Source of the DNA: a bacterium
Lineage (GTDB): Bacteria > Hydrothermota > UBA3072 > JAPDKE01
Length of the DNA stretch: 64,000 bases
Assembly (NCBI GenBank): GCA_029258725.1
Contig: JAPDKE010000031.1
Span: forward strand, 1 to 64,000
Direction of reading: 5' to 3'
The position numbers and the translations under genes were made by a program. Positions 25,307-34,350 of the stretch are shown one piece after another. How positions within the stretch are numbered: the stretch's first letter is position 1; the number at the start of each line of letters is the position of its first letter. The notes beneath the pieces were generated by a model. It was given only the letters and a program-made list of their open reading frames with translations. It was not told where the DNA came from and made no database searches.

Positions 25307-27046
25307 ATGATGCATGAATTTTATGATGCAAGTTTAATGTCGGTAGAAAGACTGTTTGAAGGGAAGGTTTTTCGTGTGCCTGACTATCAGAGAAATTACT
25401 CCTGGGAAGCCAGGCAGTGGGAAGACTTCTGGAACGATATAAAAGATGGATTAGAAACACATACCGAACATTACTGGGGAACTATCATATTGAGAAAGAT
25501 AAAAGGTGAATTTTTCTATTTCAAAGAGGAAGAGAAACGCTACGAAGTTTACGAAGTAGTGGATGGACAGCAGAGGTTGACAACTCTTTATCTTTTCTTC
25601 CTTGCACTCTCCAGAGTGGGCAGGAAAGAAATATTTTTCAAAAGATATGTAAAATCTGGTGACATTTACCGACTGGAACTTGGAGGACTAAATAAGAAAT
25701 TCATTAAATCCCTTGTTGATGGAAATCCCATAGAACCCGATATAAAAAGTAACAGACTCCTTAAAGAATGTCTGGAATACTTTGAGGACCAGATACGCGC
25801 CTACGGAAAGATAGATGAACTTTCCGGATATGTGCCCAATCTTACTTTTTCACTGGAGTTCGTCCTCCTTGATGAAATCCTTGCAGTGAAAGCCTTTGAA
25901 ACTCTTAACGATAGGGGAAAGCCCTTAAACCTTCTGGACAAAACAAAAAGTTTTCTCATGTTCTTTTCCGTGAGATACGCGCCGGATACTCGGCCTGAAA
26001 TAAACAGGATTTTTGGAAATGTCTTCACTGCATACGACCTTATAAAAGATACAGGAGAAAAGGAAGGAATAGACTATATAAAAAGCAATAGATTTACTGA
26101 AGACGAACTTTTAAGGTTTTTCTACCACTACTTTGCCCATTACGCTATCCAGAAATACAACCTTCCCGATCCCTATTATTATGACACTTCTGCAGCGGAT
26201 GTATTTGAAATCTTTATAAAAGGCGCCTGTAACCATCTCAAACAGGATCCCGGGAAACTCAAAAACTTCGTTCACGAATTTCTCACAGAACTTGACAGAT
26301 TTGTTCACGCCTTCCAGAAACTTATGGAGGAAGTAAAAAGCAATAGCACCATCCGCAGGCTATTTTGTTTTTCAGGACTTGATGCACGAGTTTATCCACT
26401 GATCATCGCGCTTAAAGCCACAGGTGATGAAGCACTCCTGGACGATGAAATGCTCCATCTCATAGATGTCCTTGATATGAGGATATACAAGATAAAGGGA
26501 ACAGACCCGAGAGCCGACCTCTACCGGAATGTGATTGCGACTATAAAAATGAATCCTGATAGAGATAAAATAAAAGAGGGAATAAGAGAATTTATAAACC
26601 GTTTCATGTCTGATGAGTCTTTTTCATACCATCTCAAGGGACATCTTTATCAGAATAAAGCCACCAAATATATCCTGTGGGAATACGAAAAATACAAAAA
26701 TCCGGAGTTCAATGACCTTGATTATGAACTTTATACGAAATGCCAGAAAGAACACATACTTCCTCAAGCCCCCGGAATGAAATTTCCTGCTTATGGATTT
26801 AAAGATGAAGAAGACTACTTTTCCACTATCCATACCCTTGGTAACCTGTGCCTCCTGGAAGAAGACCTGAATGTCAAATGCCAGAATAAAGGGCTCCAGG
26901 AAAAGGCTCGGTATTATCAGACCTCCCGAATAAAAACCACCCGCACCCTGGGGTTTGAAATAGAAAATCGTGGTTTCACCTGGGAAAATATAGAAAAAAG
27001 AACAGATGAAATAGCCCGGTTCTGTTTGATGCACTGGAAATTGTGA
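25307..27046 (+). CDS. GmrSD-type DUF262-DUF1524 modification-dependent nuclease
   Basis: 579 residues. DUF262 (GmrS) N-terminus: VPDYQRNYSW (24-33), VVDGQQRLTTL (84-94) and FETLNDRGKPL, the nucleotide-hydrolysing ParB-like core. DUF1524 (GmrD) HNH end: CQKEHILPQAPG followed by STIHTLGNLCLLEEDLNVK and the Lys/Tyr/Ser tail. GmrSD cuts DNA with glucosylated hydroxymethylcytosine; relatives such as BrxU act on other modified bases. All key motifs look intact. A strong site AGGAGGT precedes the ATG, 15 bases after the nuclease-CHAT gene, so it belongs to the cassette. Confidence 0.9.
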   Translation: MMHEFYDASLMSVERLFEGKVFRVPDYQRNYSWEARQWEDFWNDIKDGLETHTEHYWGTIILRKIKGEFFYFKEEEKRYEVYEVVDGQQRLTTLYLFFLALSRVGRKEIFFKRYVKSGDIYRLELGGLNKKFIKSLVDGNPIEPDIKSNRLLKECLEYFEDQIRAYGKIDELSGYVPNLTFSLEFVLLDEILAVKAFETLNDRGKPLNLLDKTKSFLMFFSVRYAPDTRPEINRIFGNVFTAYDLIKDTGEKEGIDYIKSNRFTEDELLRFFYHYFAHYAIQKYNLPDPYYYDTSAADVFEIFIKGACNHLKQDPGKLKNFVHEFLTELDRFVHAFQKLMEEVKSNSTIRRLFCFSGLDARVYPLIIALKATGDEALLDDEMLHLIDVLDMRIYKIKGTDPRADLYRNVIATIKMNPDRDKIKEGIREFINRFMSDESFSYHLKGHLYQNKATKYILWEYEKYKNPEFNDLDYELYTKCQKEHILPQAPGMKFPAYGFKDEEDYFSTIHTLGNLCLLEEDLNVKCQNKGLQEKARYYQTSRIKTTRTLGFEIENRGFTWENIEKRTDEIARFCLMHWKL

Positions 27047-27194
27047 TTTGTTGTTTTAAGGTGTGTTTTGAGAATCTCAAAAACCAATACCTTCATACCG
27101 GTGATTTATGGCTTTCCCATATTATCACATACTCTCCCCCTTCCAAAATCGTTAACAGGTACCGGGCCCTCGTGGTTTTCTCTGAATTTGTCTC
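27047..27194. other. Convergent intergenic region
   Basis: Contains a perfect short palindrome, TTTTGAGA-A-TCTCAAAA at 27066-27082. It is AT-rich and could weakly terminate transcripts from both sides. Nothing else is seen. Confidence 0.3.
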
Positions 27195-29231
27195 TTACAG
27201 TCTTATGACCCTGTAAACCTCCCTTTCCTCTCCATTTTCAAAAATAATGAAGTATATTCCCTTTTTCACCCTATTTCCCAGGTTTATAAAGTGTCTTCCT
27301 TCTTTTACCACACCATCTACCGGTGTCAGAATTTTTCTTCCCGAGATGTCATATACACATATCCTGTATTTTGCTTCTTTTTTCACTTCCCACTCTATTA
27401 CTGCATCCTCACCCATAATCGCGGGAATTGAGACCGTAAAATATCTATCAGAGACAACCTGCGGGTCAAAACTTCCCTTTATCACACAACCCTGAACCAG
27501 TGGATTCCCATTGAGGTCCTGAATGGTGGAGCTATCAGGTATGATGGTATCGCCCACAGATATACTCGGAGGACTTATCTGTGTGGATAACTCCACAATC
27601 ATCACATCACCTGCTTCATTCCATATAACCGTGTCTATCTCACCAAAACCGTCCCTCCATGAGTGCCCTCCTGAGAGTGAAAGAACCTTGTCTATATTTG
27701 CACTGGTTATTGCAGGTTTATTAGTGGGTTCGCTGAAGTATAAAATGACCCTGTCATCTTCATCAATACCTGTTCCCGGAACAGAGCCATCATTTGCAAT
27801 GGCAGAATCAATTACCGGAGGAACGGCCTCAAGGATGGTAACCGTGCGTCTTAGGGTATCATTCGCCCTGTTTTTATCCCCTGGATGGAGCAGATAGAAA
27901 GAGAGGGTGCATACCCTTGTGGCATTTTCAAAAGGAACATTCCATAGAGATGAGACTGTATCTGCCTCATTGGGAGCAAGATGTGGGTAAAGGGTATCAG
28001 AGGTGGTTTCATAAACACAAACTAATGGAAAATCCTCCTCCCAGTCCGTAAGGTTTCTCAGGCATAAAGAGATATTCACAGGGGTTCCCTCCTTTACAGT
28101 GTCAGGCATTAAAACATTCTCAAGCGATATATCATGATAGGCACTCCATTTCATCACAAGAAAATAGTGCTTATAATCCCCAATCCCTACAGGTTTTAGG
28201 TATGTGCCTGTTCCATATATATCGTCTCCAACCATCACCATGTCAGTAAGACTCCAGCAGTGAGACATGGAATCGCACCAGAGAAGCGAACCCATTGAGT
28301 CATATTTTATAACTATAAAGAATGTATCGGCTCCGCCTCCGATTACCACTTCATTTTTCTCGCCTGTCGCCACGGCTGTATAACTGCTGTAAACATCGCT
28401 TATTTCTTTTGTCCAGATTATTCCACCATTTTCTGCACATTTCATTGCATAGGCTCTCGGTTCAGGATAACCTCCCGATTCGACCCAGTGGTTTCCCACA
28501 ATTATCACGTTTCCGCTCCTATCCACCTTCATATTCTTGATGCGGTCGTTGTCAAGCGTTGAGAGAAGAACCCTTCCTCCCTGAGGCTGGAGAAGGGTAT
28601 CGTATATTGCAAGATACCAGTCATCCTCGTTCCCTACAACATGACCGCTCACAAATACTTTCCCGGAGTTGCTTATTTCCACCTCTCCGCCTGCTCCATT
28701 TATTGATATGGTGTCTTCTTTGATGAAATAAAGGTCGTTATTAAACTTGGTTATCACCCACAGTGTATCTATCAGTACCCCGCTCACATAAATATTTCCA
28801 TTTTTATCCACCGCTATATCCCATCCTCTGTCGCTATTTATTCCACCCCATACTCTCTATGTAAGAAGAGTTCCAGAGGAGTCATACTTTACTATCAACC
28901 AGTCATAATCACCGAAAAAGTTGGTGCTCCCGCACAGAAATATATTTTTGTTCGCATCTACCGCTATACTCACTGAATAGTCAATGTCTCCATAGTCTTC
29001 GGATTTTATCCACACCTTATCTCCTGAAGTTGTATACTTCACCGTGTATATATCGGTGTACATGGGAAGTTCGGAAATCAGCATGTATCCTGTGGTTATT
29101 ACATTCTGAGAATCATACACTATCCCCTCAAACCAGTCGTCCGCTCCCACGTACATGGTATCCACCCAGTCAAGTGTGTAGATGTCTCCCATCAAGAGAA
29201 AAGGAAATAAGATACACAGAAAAACTTTCAT
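27195..29231 (-). pseudogene. Beta-propeller (SBBP-like) sorting-domain protein split by in-frame TAG
   Basis: One continuous frame of 679 codons is interrupted by TAG at 28859-28857. Upstream: signal peptide MKVFLCILFPFLLMGDIY, then propeller repeats such as VDANKNIFLCGSTNFFGDYDW. Right after the stop the same frame continues RVWGGINSDRGWDIAVDKNG and NGNIYVSGVLI, so the repeat pattern is unbroken. The C-terminus (YRICVYDISGRKILTPVDG ... REVYRVIRL) is a FlgD-like/T9SS-type sorting domain. It is a recent nonsense mutation, a sequencing error or readthrough. The protein was likely a secreted surface protein. The start overlaps the TPR gene's stop in ATGA. Confidence 0.8.
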
Positions 29232-30814
29232 GGTTTCCTCCCGGGTGCGGAGTTTTTATAACATTCAAATGGGGGATGAAGTGAATCAAGTTTCTGGAGG
29301 AGGGGAGAGAGCCCCATTTTCTCAGCAAGAACTTTTGCTTCACAGTAATGTGTAGGGGATGGCTTTCTCTTGAGACAGGAAAGAAAGAAAAGAAGATAGT
29401 GAAGATAGGGAAGGAGTCTTTTTGTAATTTCCGCATGTTTTTTCAACCTTAATATATACCTTTCTGCATTTTTTATGTCTCCATTCTCAAGATAAAAAAG
29501 AGAAAGACGATAAAGAGATTCCTGTTCAAGTTCTTTCTCTCCCAGTTTTCTGGAAATGGAAAGCGCACCGAGTAAACTTTCCCCATCTTTTTCCACCATT
29601 CCCTTAAAAAGAAGGAATTCCCCTTTTTTTATCTCTGTTTCTTCCTTCTCAAGGAGTTTTTTCAAAACTTTTATACAGGAAATCCTGTCACTGTCAGATG
29701 CGGAAAGAAGCCTGTATTTTGCCATGTCCCATTCAGGGAATGTGGGTTCGTCTTTCATCTTCTCCAGTTCATTCAAAATATCACCTGTCTCTTTCCTTCC
29801 CTGCTCCAGATAGATTCTCAGAAGTGAGAAAAGGGATGTGAGTATATCTCCCACCATCCTTTTCTCTCTGCTTATCCTGAGAGATTCCAGAAAATATTTT
29901 TCCGCTTCCCGATAATTGCCATTGAAATATTCCACATATGCAAGGTTTATAAGGCATGTTGTAATTCCCCTGGGTTCAGCGGACTTCCTGAATATCTGGA
30001 GTGCATGAAGGAAGGCGTTTGCTGCACCCGAATAATCTCCCTTTATTCCGGAAAGAACACCGATACATATCTCACATCTTGCTATTCCATGGGGATCATT
30101 TATCTCTTCACGAATTTTTTTGCTTTTCAGGTAATAGAACATAGCCCGTGAGTAATTCCCCTGATATCGGTAAAGGTTGCCGAGATTGTAATAACACGAA
30201 GCGAGTCCCCATACATCTCCGATTTTTTTCCTTATCTCCATGCTTTTCTTTAACATCTCCTCTGCATCACGGTATCTGTATGCATCAAGATAGTTTACAC
30301 CCATATTGTGGAGAATGGTTGCTTCACCTTTTTTGTTACCTTTTCTCTGTACATTTTTGAGCGCCTTCTCGAGATAGAAAAGGGATTTTTCTACATTGCC
30401 TGTGCTGGTATAAATTGATGCGAGATTTACAAGCCCTCTGTTGAGTGTTTCTGTGAGTTTGTATTTCTCTGCAATCTTTATCGCAAGTTCACAATCCCTG
30501 ATTGCCTCTTCTGGTTTACCAAGTCTTATCTTCATAAATCCTTTCCTTGCGCGAATTTCCGCAATATTCTCTTCCCATCCATTCTCTCTGCATATTCTTT
30601 CCGCCCTTTCAAGTAACCTTACAGCCTGTTTAAAATTCCCTGTCTTCCCATAAATCTCAGCCTTTCCCACAATCCCTCTGATTTTTGCCTTTCCCTTTTC
30701 CCTTGCGAGCCTGTTGTAATCCGCAATCGCATTTTCAAAATTGCCTGTGAGAATGTAGGTCCCTGCTCTTCCCTCCAGTGCGCGAATAAAATAATTTCTC
30801 ATGTTTTCCTGCAT
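29228..30814 (-). CDS. Tetratricopeptide repeat protein
   Basis: 528 residues from ATG 30814 (AGGAGG six bases upstream; a TTG at 30829 opens the longer frame). Almost the whole chain is TPR units, for example TAYILTGNFENAIADYNRLA-type and GLASCYYNLGNLYRYQGNYS repeats, as in the adaptors of Rap or MalT-like proteins. No output domain is seen. No signal peptide, so probably cytoplasmic. A protein-interaction scaffold is the only supported role; it is coupled to the secreted propeller gene. Confidence 0.8.
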   Translation of the reverse strand: MQENMRNYFIRALEGRAGTYILTGNFENAIADYNRLAREKGKAKIRGIVGKAEIYGKTGNFKQAVRLLERAERICRENGWEENIAEIRARKGFMKIRLGKPEEAIRDCELAIKIAEKYKLTETLNRGLVNLASIYTSTGNVEKSLFYLEKALKNVQRKGNKKGEATILHNMGVNYLDAYRYRDAEEMLKKSMEIRKKIGDVWGLASCYYNLGNLYRYQGNYSRAMFYYLKSKKIREEINDPHGIARCEICIGVLSGIKGDYSGAANAFLHALQIFRKSAEPRGITTCLINLAYVEYFNGNYREAEKYFLESLRISREKRMVGDILTSLFSLLRIYLEQGRKETGDILNELEKMKDEPTFPEWDMAKYRLLSASDSDRISCIKVLKKLLEKEETEIKKGEFLLFKGMVEKDGESLLGALSISRKLGEKELEQESLYRLSLFYLENGDIKNAERYILRLKKHAEITKRLLPYLHYLLFFLSCLKRKPSPTHYCEAKVLAEKMGLSPLLQKLDSLHPPFECYKNSAPGRKP

Positions 30815-30833
30815 CAGTGCCTCCTTCAATCAA

Positions 30834-30861
30834 ATTTTAGCATTTCTTTTTCTGATGTCAA
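30834..30861 (-). promoter_or_regulatory. Promoter of the TPR-propeller operon
   Basis: On the minus strand: TTGACA (30861-30856), 16-base spacer, TAAAAT (30839-30834), then 19 bases including AGGAGG to the ATG at 30814. Confidence 0.65.
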
Positions 30862-30992
30862 CATTTGATAGTTGATTTTTTCGTAGATTTTTATATCTTT
30901 ACAAAAGGAGAAAAAGGCATGACATGAACGATAAATACCAGGACGAGGATGAACTGAGGGAGATTTCAAAAAGATAAAAATAGAGCGGTGAA

Positions 30993-31232
30993 ATGAAGAG
31001 AGGAATTTACAGGTTCAGGAGTTTTGAAGAAAAAGAAGATTTTGAAAGAAGGGAAAGGTTAAAAGAAGGACTTTCTCCCCGAGATTACGATAGATTTGAA
31101 TACATCCGCACCCATGTTAAAATCTATCCGCCTGGAATTTACCGATTCCGGAGCATTGAGGAAGAATGGAAAGATGAGTTTGAGAGGGTGATGAAAAAAT
31201 GGAGAGAAATGCATGGAAAAGAAGTTCCTTGA
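30993..31232 (+). CDS. Small protein before a nucleotidyltransferase gene
   Basis: 79 residues, charged. It contains the same short motif twice, GIYRFRSFEE at residues 4-13 and GIYRFRSIEE at 48-57, which suggests an internal duplication. It overlaps the next gene by 20 bases, the same spacing as the 9.1/9.35 kb pair, so an antitoxin-like partner role is plausible. Family not recognised. Confidence 0.5.
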   Translation: MKRGIYRFRSFEEKEDFERRERLKEGLSPRDYDRFEYIRTHVKIYPPGIYRFRSIEEEWKDEFERVMKKWREMHGKEVP

Positions 31233-31677
31233 AATATGCAAAAGATTCAATCAGTATGAGGTTGAATATATAGTATGCGGTGCATATGCCTGTAAACTGC
31301 ATGGGATTGAAAGGATATCAGGACAGACAAGAATTACACACGATATAGACTTTCTTGTAGACCCTTCTCTAGAAAATGTCAAAAGAATAAAGGAAGCCCT
31401 GAAAGACATGCTAAAAGATATAGAGGATCTTAAAGAAGAAGATATTGAAAAGTATCAGGTAATAAAGATTGTAGGAGAGATAGAGATAGACCTTATGAGT
31501 TCTCTCTGGGATATTGACTACGAAAAAGCAAGTAAAAGAAAAAAAGTAATAAAAGTGGAAGGAGTGGAAATCCCGGTGATGAGCATTGATGATCTTATTT
31601 TCACCAAAGAAAAATCCTTTCGCGAAAAGGACAGAGTGGATGTTTTCTGGTTAAAAGAGTTGAAAAAACAGTTATAA
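31213..31677 (+). CDS. Nucleotidyltransferase-fold protein (AbiEii/DUF6036-like)
   Basis: 154 residues. VEYIVCGAYACKLHGIER, then RITHDIDFLVD carries the DxD acidic pair of the nucleotidyltransferase fold, and EIEIDLMSSLWDID supplies the third acid. A C-terminal VMSIDDLIFTKEKSFREKDRVD completes the family pattern; the product looks full length. Such proteins are often toxins of two-gene systems that modify tRNA or nucleotides. The partner is the small gene overlapping upstream. Confidence 0.75.
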   Translation: MEKKFLEICKRFNQYEVEYIVCGAYACKLHGIERISGQTRITHDIDFLVDPSLENVKRIKEALKDMLKDIEDLKEEDIEKYQVIKIVGEIEIDLMSSLWDIDYEKASKRKKVIKVEGVEIPVMSIDDLIFTKEKSFREKDRVDVFWLKELKKQL

Positions 31678-31950
31678 ATTTGACTTTTTATAACTTTAAT
31701 AAACCAAGTTTTAGTTGAAACCGCAATGCTTGTAGCTTAAAGAAGATGGATTATAATCTACATAGACAGGATATCCTTCCGCGGTTTTTTACTTTCGTAA
31801 CCTTCAGCTCCTTTTCTTCTATAATGTCCCTTAAAAGGTCCATAGCCTCTCCTTCTGCTCCCCCTTCAGTCAATCTCTTCCATAACCAGCCCCATAACCT
31901 GGATAACCCCGGATATTTATCAGATATTTTTATTATATACACCCGGAGAG
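31678..31950. other. Intergenic region with decayed sequence
   Basis: Bases 31751-31942 hold a minus-strand frame (GTG start, 63 codons) containing KYPGLSRLWGWLWKRLTEGG. It includes the dispersed repeat copy B. There is no ribosome site or clear promoter, so I read it as a gene remnant and not as a gene. Confidence 0.4.
31873..31922 (-). repeat. Dispersed repeat copy B
   Basis: The minus strand matches 161-209 at roughly 85-90% identity over about 49 bases (shared core GGTTATCCAGGTTATGGGG). See copy A. Origin unknown. Confidence 0.5.
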
Positions 31951-31952
31951 AC

Positions 31953-31981
31953 TTGACATAAAACAGAAAAACGCTTAAATT
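31953..31981 (+). promoter_or_regulatory. Promoter of the coiled-coil nuclease gene
   Basis: TTGACA (31953-31958), 17-base spacer, TAAATT (31976-31981). It lies too close to the ATG at 31986 and so favours the ATG at 31998, which also has GGAGG upstream. Confidence 0.65.
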
Positions 31982-31997
31982 TTAAATGGAGGGAAAG

Positions 31998-32864
31998 ATG
32001 AAGCAACTGAATGAAAAGGAAGTGATTGAGATTATTGAGCGGGAATTACCTAGGATTATAGAGAAGCATCCTGAAGTAAGGATGCGGATAGAGGAAATTT
32101 TAGAGCGCAAGGCTGCAACCAAGGATGATATAAAGGCAGTCCTGCTTGAACTTCAGCGTCAGAGAGAAGAAACGAACAGGAGATTTGAGGCCATGGAGAG
32201 GCGGTTTGAGGCCATGGAGAGGCGGTTTGAGGCTCTTCAGAGGGAGATGAACGAGAGATTTGAGGCCATGGAGAGGAGATTTGAGGCCATGGACAGGAGA
32301 TTTGAGGCTCTTCAGAGGGAGATGAACGAGAGATTTGAGGCCATGGAGAGGAGATTTGAGGCCATGGAGAGGAGATTTGAGGCCATGGACAGGAGATTTG
32401 AGGCTCTTCAGAGGGAGATGGACAGAAGGTTTGAGGCGGTGCAGATGGAGATAGCAACATTAAATCGCACGGTCTCCGCTCTTGGTTCACGATGGGGATT
32501 GATTGCAGAAAATTCATTCAGGCGTGGATTCAGGGAGGTCCTTTCACAACTTGGCTATGAGGTTGTAAAATGGAGGCGCATGGACAGAGAGGGTAAGTTT
32601 TTTGTAAAGCCAAGAACTGCTGAGATTGACATACTTATCAGGGATGACAGGCGTATAGCGATAGAGGTAAAGTCTTCTCTTTCTTACGGTGAACTTGAGA
32701 ATTTTGAACGCACCATCAGATTCTACGAAAGCGTGGAAGGTGAAAAGGTTGATGAGGCACTGGTTGTTACGATGTATTGTTATCCTGGTGTTCGGGAATA
32801 CGCAGAAGAACTCGGAATAAAAGTTTTAATAGGATATGAGGAAGGGGAGGAATACCTGAAGTAA
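31998..32864 (+). CDS. Coiled-coil PD-(D/E)XK nuclease-like protein (DUF3782-like)
   Basis: 288 residues from ATG 31998 (GGAGGGAAAG upstream, promoter spacing fits). Order: a helical head (~1-55), a coiled coil built from near-identical heptads of type RRFEAME (~56-145), and a C-terminal restriction-endonuclease-like fold. In the latter, AEIDILIRDDRRIAIEVKSS gives D and ExK, and GSRWGLIAENSFRRGF is the family's entry helix. DUF3782-type proteins are common in thermophiles and of unknown function; DNA cleavage is inferred only. The heptad coding repeat is a minisatellite. Confidence 0.8.
   Translation: MKQLNEKEVIEIIERELPRIIEKHPEVRMRIEEILERKAATKDDIKAVLLELQRQREETNRRFEAMERRFEAMERRFEALQREMNERFEAMERRFEAMDRRFEALQREMNERFEAMERRFEAMERRFEAMDRRFEALQREMDRRFEAVQMEIATLNRTVSALGSRWGLIAENSFRRGFREVLSQLGYEVVKWRRMDREGKFFVKPRTAEIDILIRDDRRIAIEVKSSLSYGELENFERTIRFYESVEGEKVDEALVVTMYCYPGVREYAEELGIKVLIGYEEGEEYLK
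32181..32436 (+). repeat. In-frame minisatellite coding for coiled-coil heptads
   Basis: Tandem 21-base units (AGATTTGAGGCCATGGAGAGG and close variants) alternate with a 33-base unit coding RFEALQREMNE. Two or three 21-base units precede each 33-base unit, giving a higher-order repeat present three times. Near-identity at DNA level suggests recent expansion; unit number is likely variable between strains. Every unit keeps the frame. Confidence 0.85.
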
Positions 32865-32898
32865 TTCTCCTTCCAGATCAAAATATGAGGAGGAAAAG

Positions 32899-33627
32899 AT
32901 GAGATGGCAGCTTGTTTCAAGGGTTGAGGCATACTTTATGGCCATAAAGAAATATGAGGATGAGATTATAAGAGCAGTTAAGATGTTTACTGATGCAAGA
33001 AATCTCAAAGAGACCATTAAGTCACTGCTTGTGATGGATGACGAGATGCATTCACTTTTTACCGACTGGTTCGTATTTGACTTCAAAACATCTGCAGGAA
33101 AAACCCCGCTTGAGATATTCTACCACAAAAACCTGGGTATCCTTTTACCCGGAGAAAGAGAAGTGATAAAAAACATGATGGAATACAGTGAATTCGGTAT
33201 ATTTGAATATGTTACGAGAAGGGAAGAAAGGCTGAGATTTAAAAACCTGGTAAAGGGAGAAAGAATGTGGGCAATTTTTGAGGATGTGTTTGTTGATTTC
33301 AGGAAAGGGGAAGTGGTGGCGGGAAGAATCATTAAAGAGGATAACCAATATGTGCTTCTTGGAAATCCTCTGGTTTTCTTTGAAGACTCCTCCCACCCCG
33401 TTGTGAAAAAATTTCTTGAAGAGGAAGAGAAAAACGCAAAAACTCTTGCAAAATTGCGTGAGGAACATGGACCCCCACTCCTTCTCGAGGGAGAAATACT
33501 GGAGGAGGGAAAGTGTATATGCGGGAGGTGTGGGAGAATTGAAAAAATAGGAGGAATAACCATAGAGAAAGATGGGACCGTGGTAATTCTCTGCCATAAG
33601 TGCTATACTGAGGAGATGGAAAGTTAA
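32899..33627 (+). CDS. Unknown protein with C-terminal zinc ribbon
   Basis: 242 residues. The first ~190 residues are helical with FTDWFVFDF and PLEIFYHKN blocks (SEC-C/DUF1186-like impression, weak). The end has Cys pairs CICGRCGR and CHKC forming a zinc ribbon. No signal peptide. GGAGGAAAAG precedes the ATG. Function unknown. Confidence 0.6.
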   Translation: MRWQLVSRVEAYFMAIKKYEDEIIRAVKMFTDARNLKETIKSLLVMDDEMHSLFTDWFVFDFKTSAGKTPLEIFYHKNLGILLPGEREVIKNMMEYSEFGIFEYVTRREERLRFKNLVKGERMWAIFEDVFVDFRKGEVVAGRIIKEDNQYVLLGNPLVFFEDSSHPVVKKFLEEEEKNAKTLAKLREEHGPPLLLEGEILEEGKCICGRCGRIEKIGGITIEKDGTVVILCHKCYTEEMES

Positions 33628-33633
33628 AATTCA

Positions 33634-33653
33634 GGGGCAGTCATTTGATTTTT
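33634..33653 (+). repeat. Solo copy of transposase-end repeat
   Basis: GGGGCAGTCATTTGATTTTT matches the inverted ends of the REP-associated transposase remnant near 48 kb (GGGGGTCAGTCGTTTGATTTTT form), with small differences. It is a likely REP-like element or footprint. Confidence 0.5.
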
Positions 33654-33710
33654 TGCCTTGCATTAAAGTTCAAGCAGTAAAGTAAATATGAGAAATAATG
33701 GGAGGTTTAC

Positions 33711-34268
33711 ATGACAGGAGAAAGGTTGGAAAGTCACAGAAAGCTTCTGGAGAGAGGAGGGTTTCCTGTTCTCCTTTTTCTTTTCCCTCTCCTGTGTCGG
33801 GGAATAGAGGTGTGGAGTTATTTCTGTGAGATTGAAGGTATGGCAGGACTTCCTGCTGCTCGCGGAGTATTATTTCATGGAACCTTAGGAATAGGAAAAA
33901 GAGGAGGCCCTGGAATTGGCGCTGGAGTTTCTTTGCTGGAAACCGTCGGGTTTGTTGGAAAGGAGGACTGGATAGCAGTGGGTGGAGTTCCCCTGTATCT
34001 CAGGTTTATGATGCCTGTTTCAGAGGTGAGAGAAGAAAGATATTGTTACTATCCCAGGGTTCTTCATCTTTATTTCTCGGTATGTCCGAGGTGTGATGGT
34101 CCCTGGTTTATAGCCGGAGGAGGTATAGACCTGGAATGGCGTGTTTTCTGTGTAGGGATTGAAGCAGGATATCTCCAGATGAAAGGCATCTGGACTCAGA
34201 GTTTCAAGTCTTCTTTGTATCTGGGAATAAAGGTAGTATTGCTCGGGGGCTGGATTCGTCTCTGGTGA
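33711..34268 (+). CDS. Predicted outer-membrane beta-barrel-like protein
   Basis: 185 residues. GGGAGG lies 6 bases before the ATG. A hydrophobic signal-like stretch (FPVLLFLFPLLCRG) comes after a charged start. The rest alternates short strands ending in aromatics and Gly-rich turns (GGGIDLEWRVFCVGIEAGYLQ, SSLYLGIKVVLLGGWIRLW), as in small outer-membrane barrels. Family not recognised. Confidence 0.5.
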   Translation: MTGERLESHRKLLERGGFPVLLFLFPLLCRGIEVWSYFCEIEGMAGLPAARGVLFHGTLGIGKRGGPGIGAGVSLLETVGFVGKEDWIAVGGVPLYLRFMMPVSEVREERYCYYPRVLHLYFSVCPRCDGPWFIAGGGIDLEWRVFCVGIEAGYLQMKGIWTQSFKSSLYLGIKVVLLGGWIRLW

Positions 34269-34350
34269 TGATGAAAACCATATTATCCCGGTGGAAAATA
34301 CGAAGGAGACCATCCGGGCCGAAGGCATGCACTTTCTCTTTAAAAAAAGA

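Noticed and set aside
27066-27082. Operator or strong terminator from the TTTTGAGA-A-TCTCAAAA palindrome
   Set aside because: Too AT-rich and without a U-run; only one copy seen.
28857-28859. TAG read as a sense codon genome-wide
   Set aside because: TAG clearly terminates other genes in this window, for example DUF1614 at 53526-53528.
31751-31942. 63-codon minus-strand frame as a gene
   Set aside because: GTG start without ribosome site, overlapping a dispersed repeat, and no family. More likely a remnant.
31986-31997. Upstream ATG as start of the coiled-coil nuclease
   Set aside because: It lies 4 bases after the -10 box and without a ribosome site, whereas ATG 31998 has both correct promoter spacing and GGAGG.
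32181-32436. CRISPR array
   Set aside because: The repeats are contiguous, in frame and encode heptads; there are no unique spacers.
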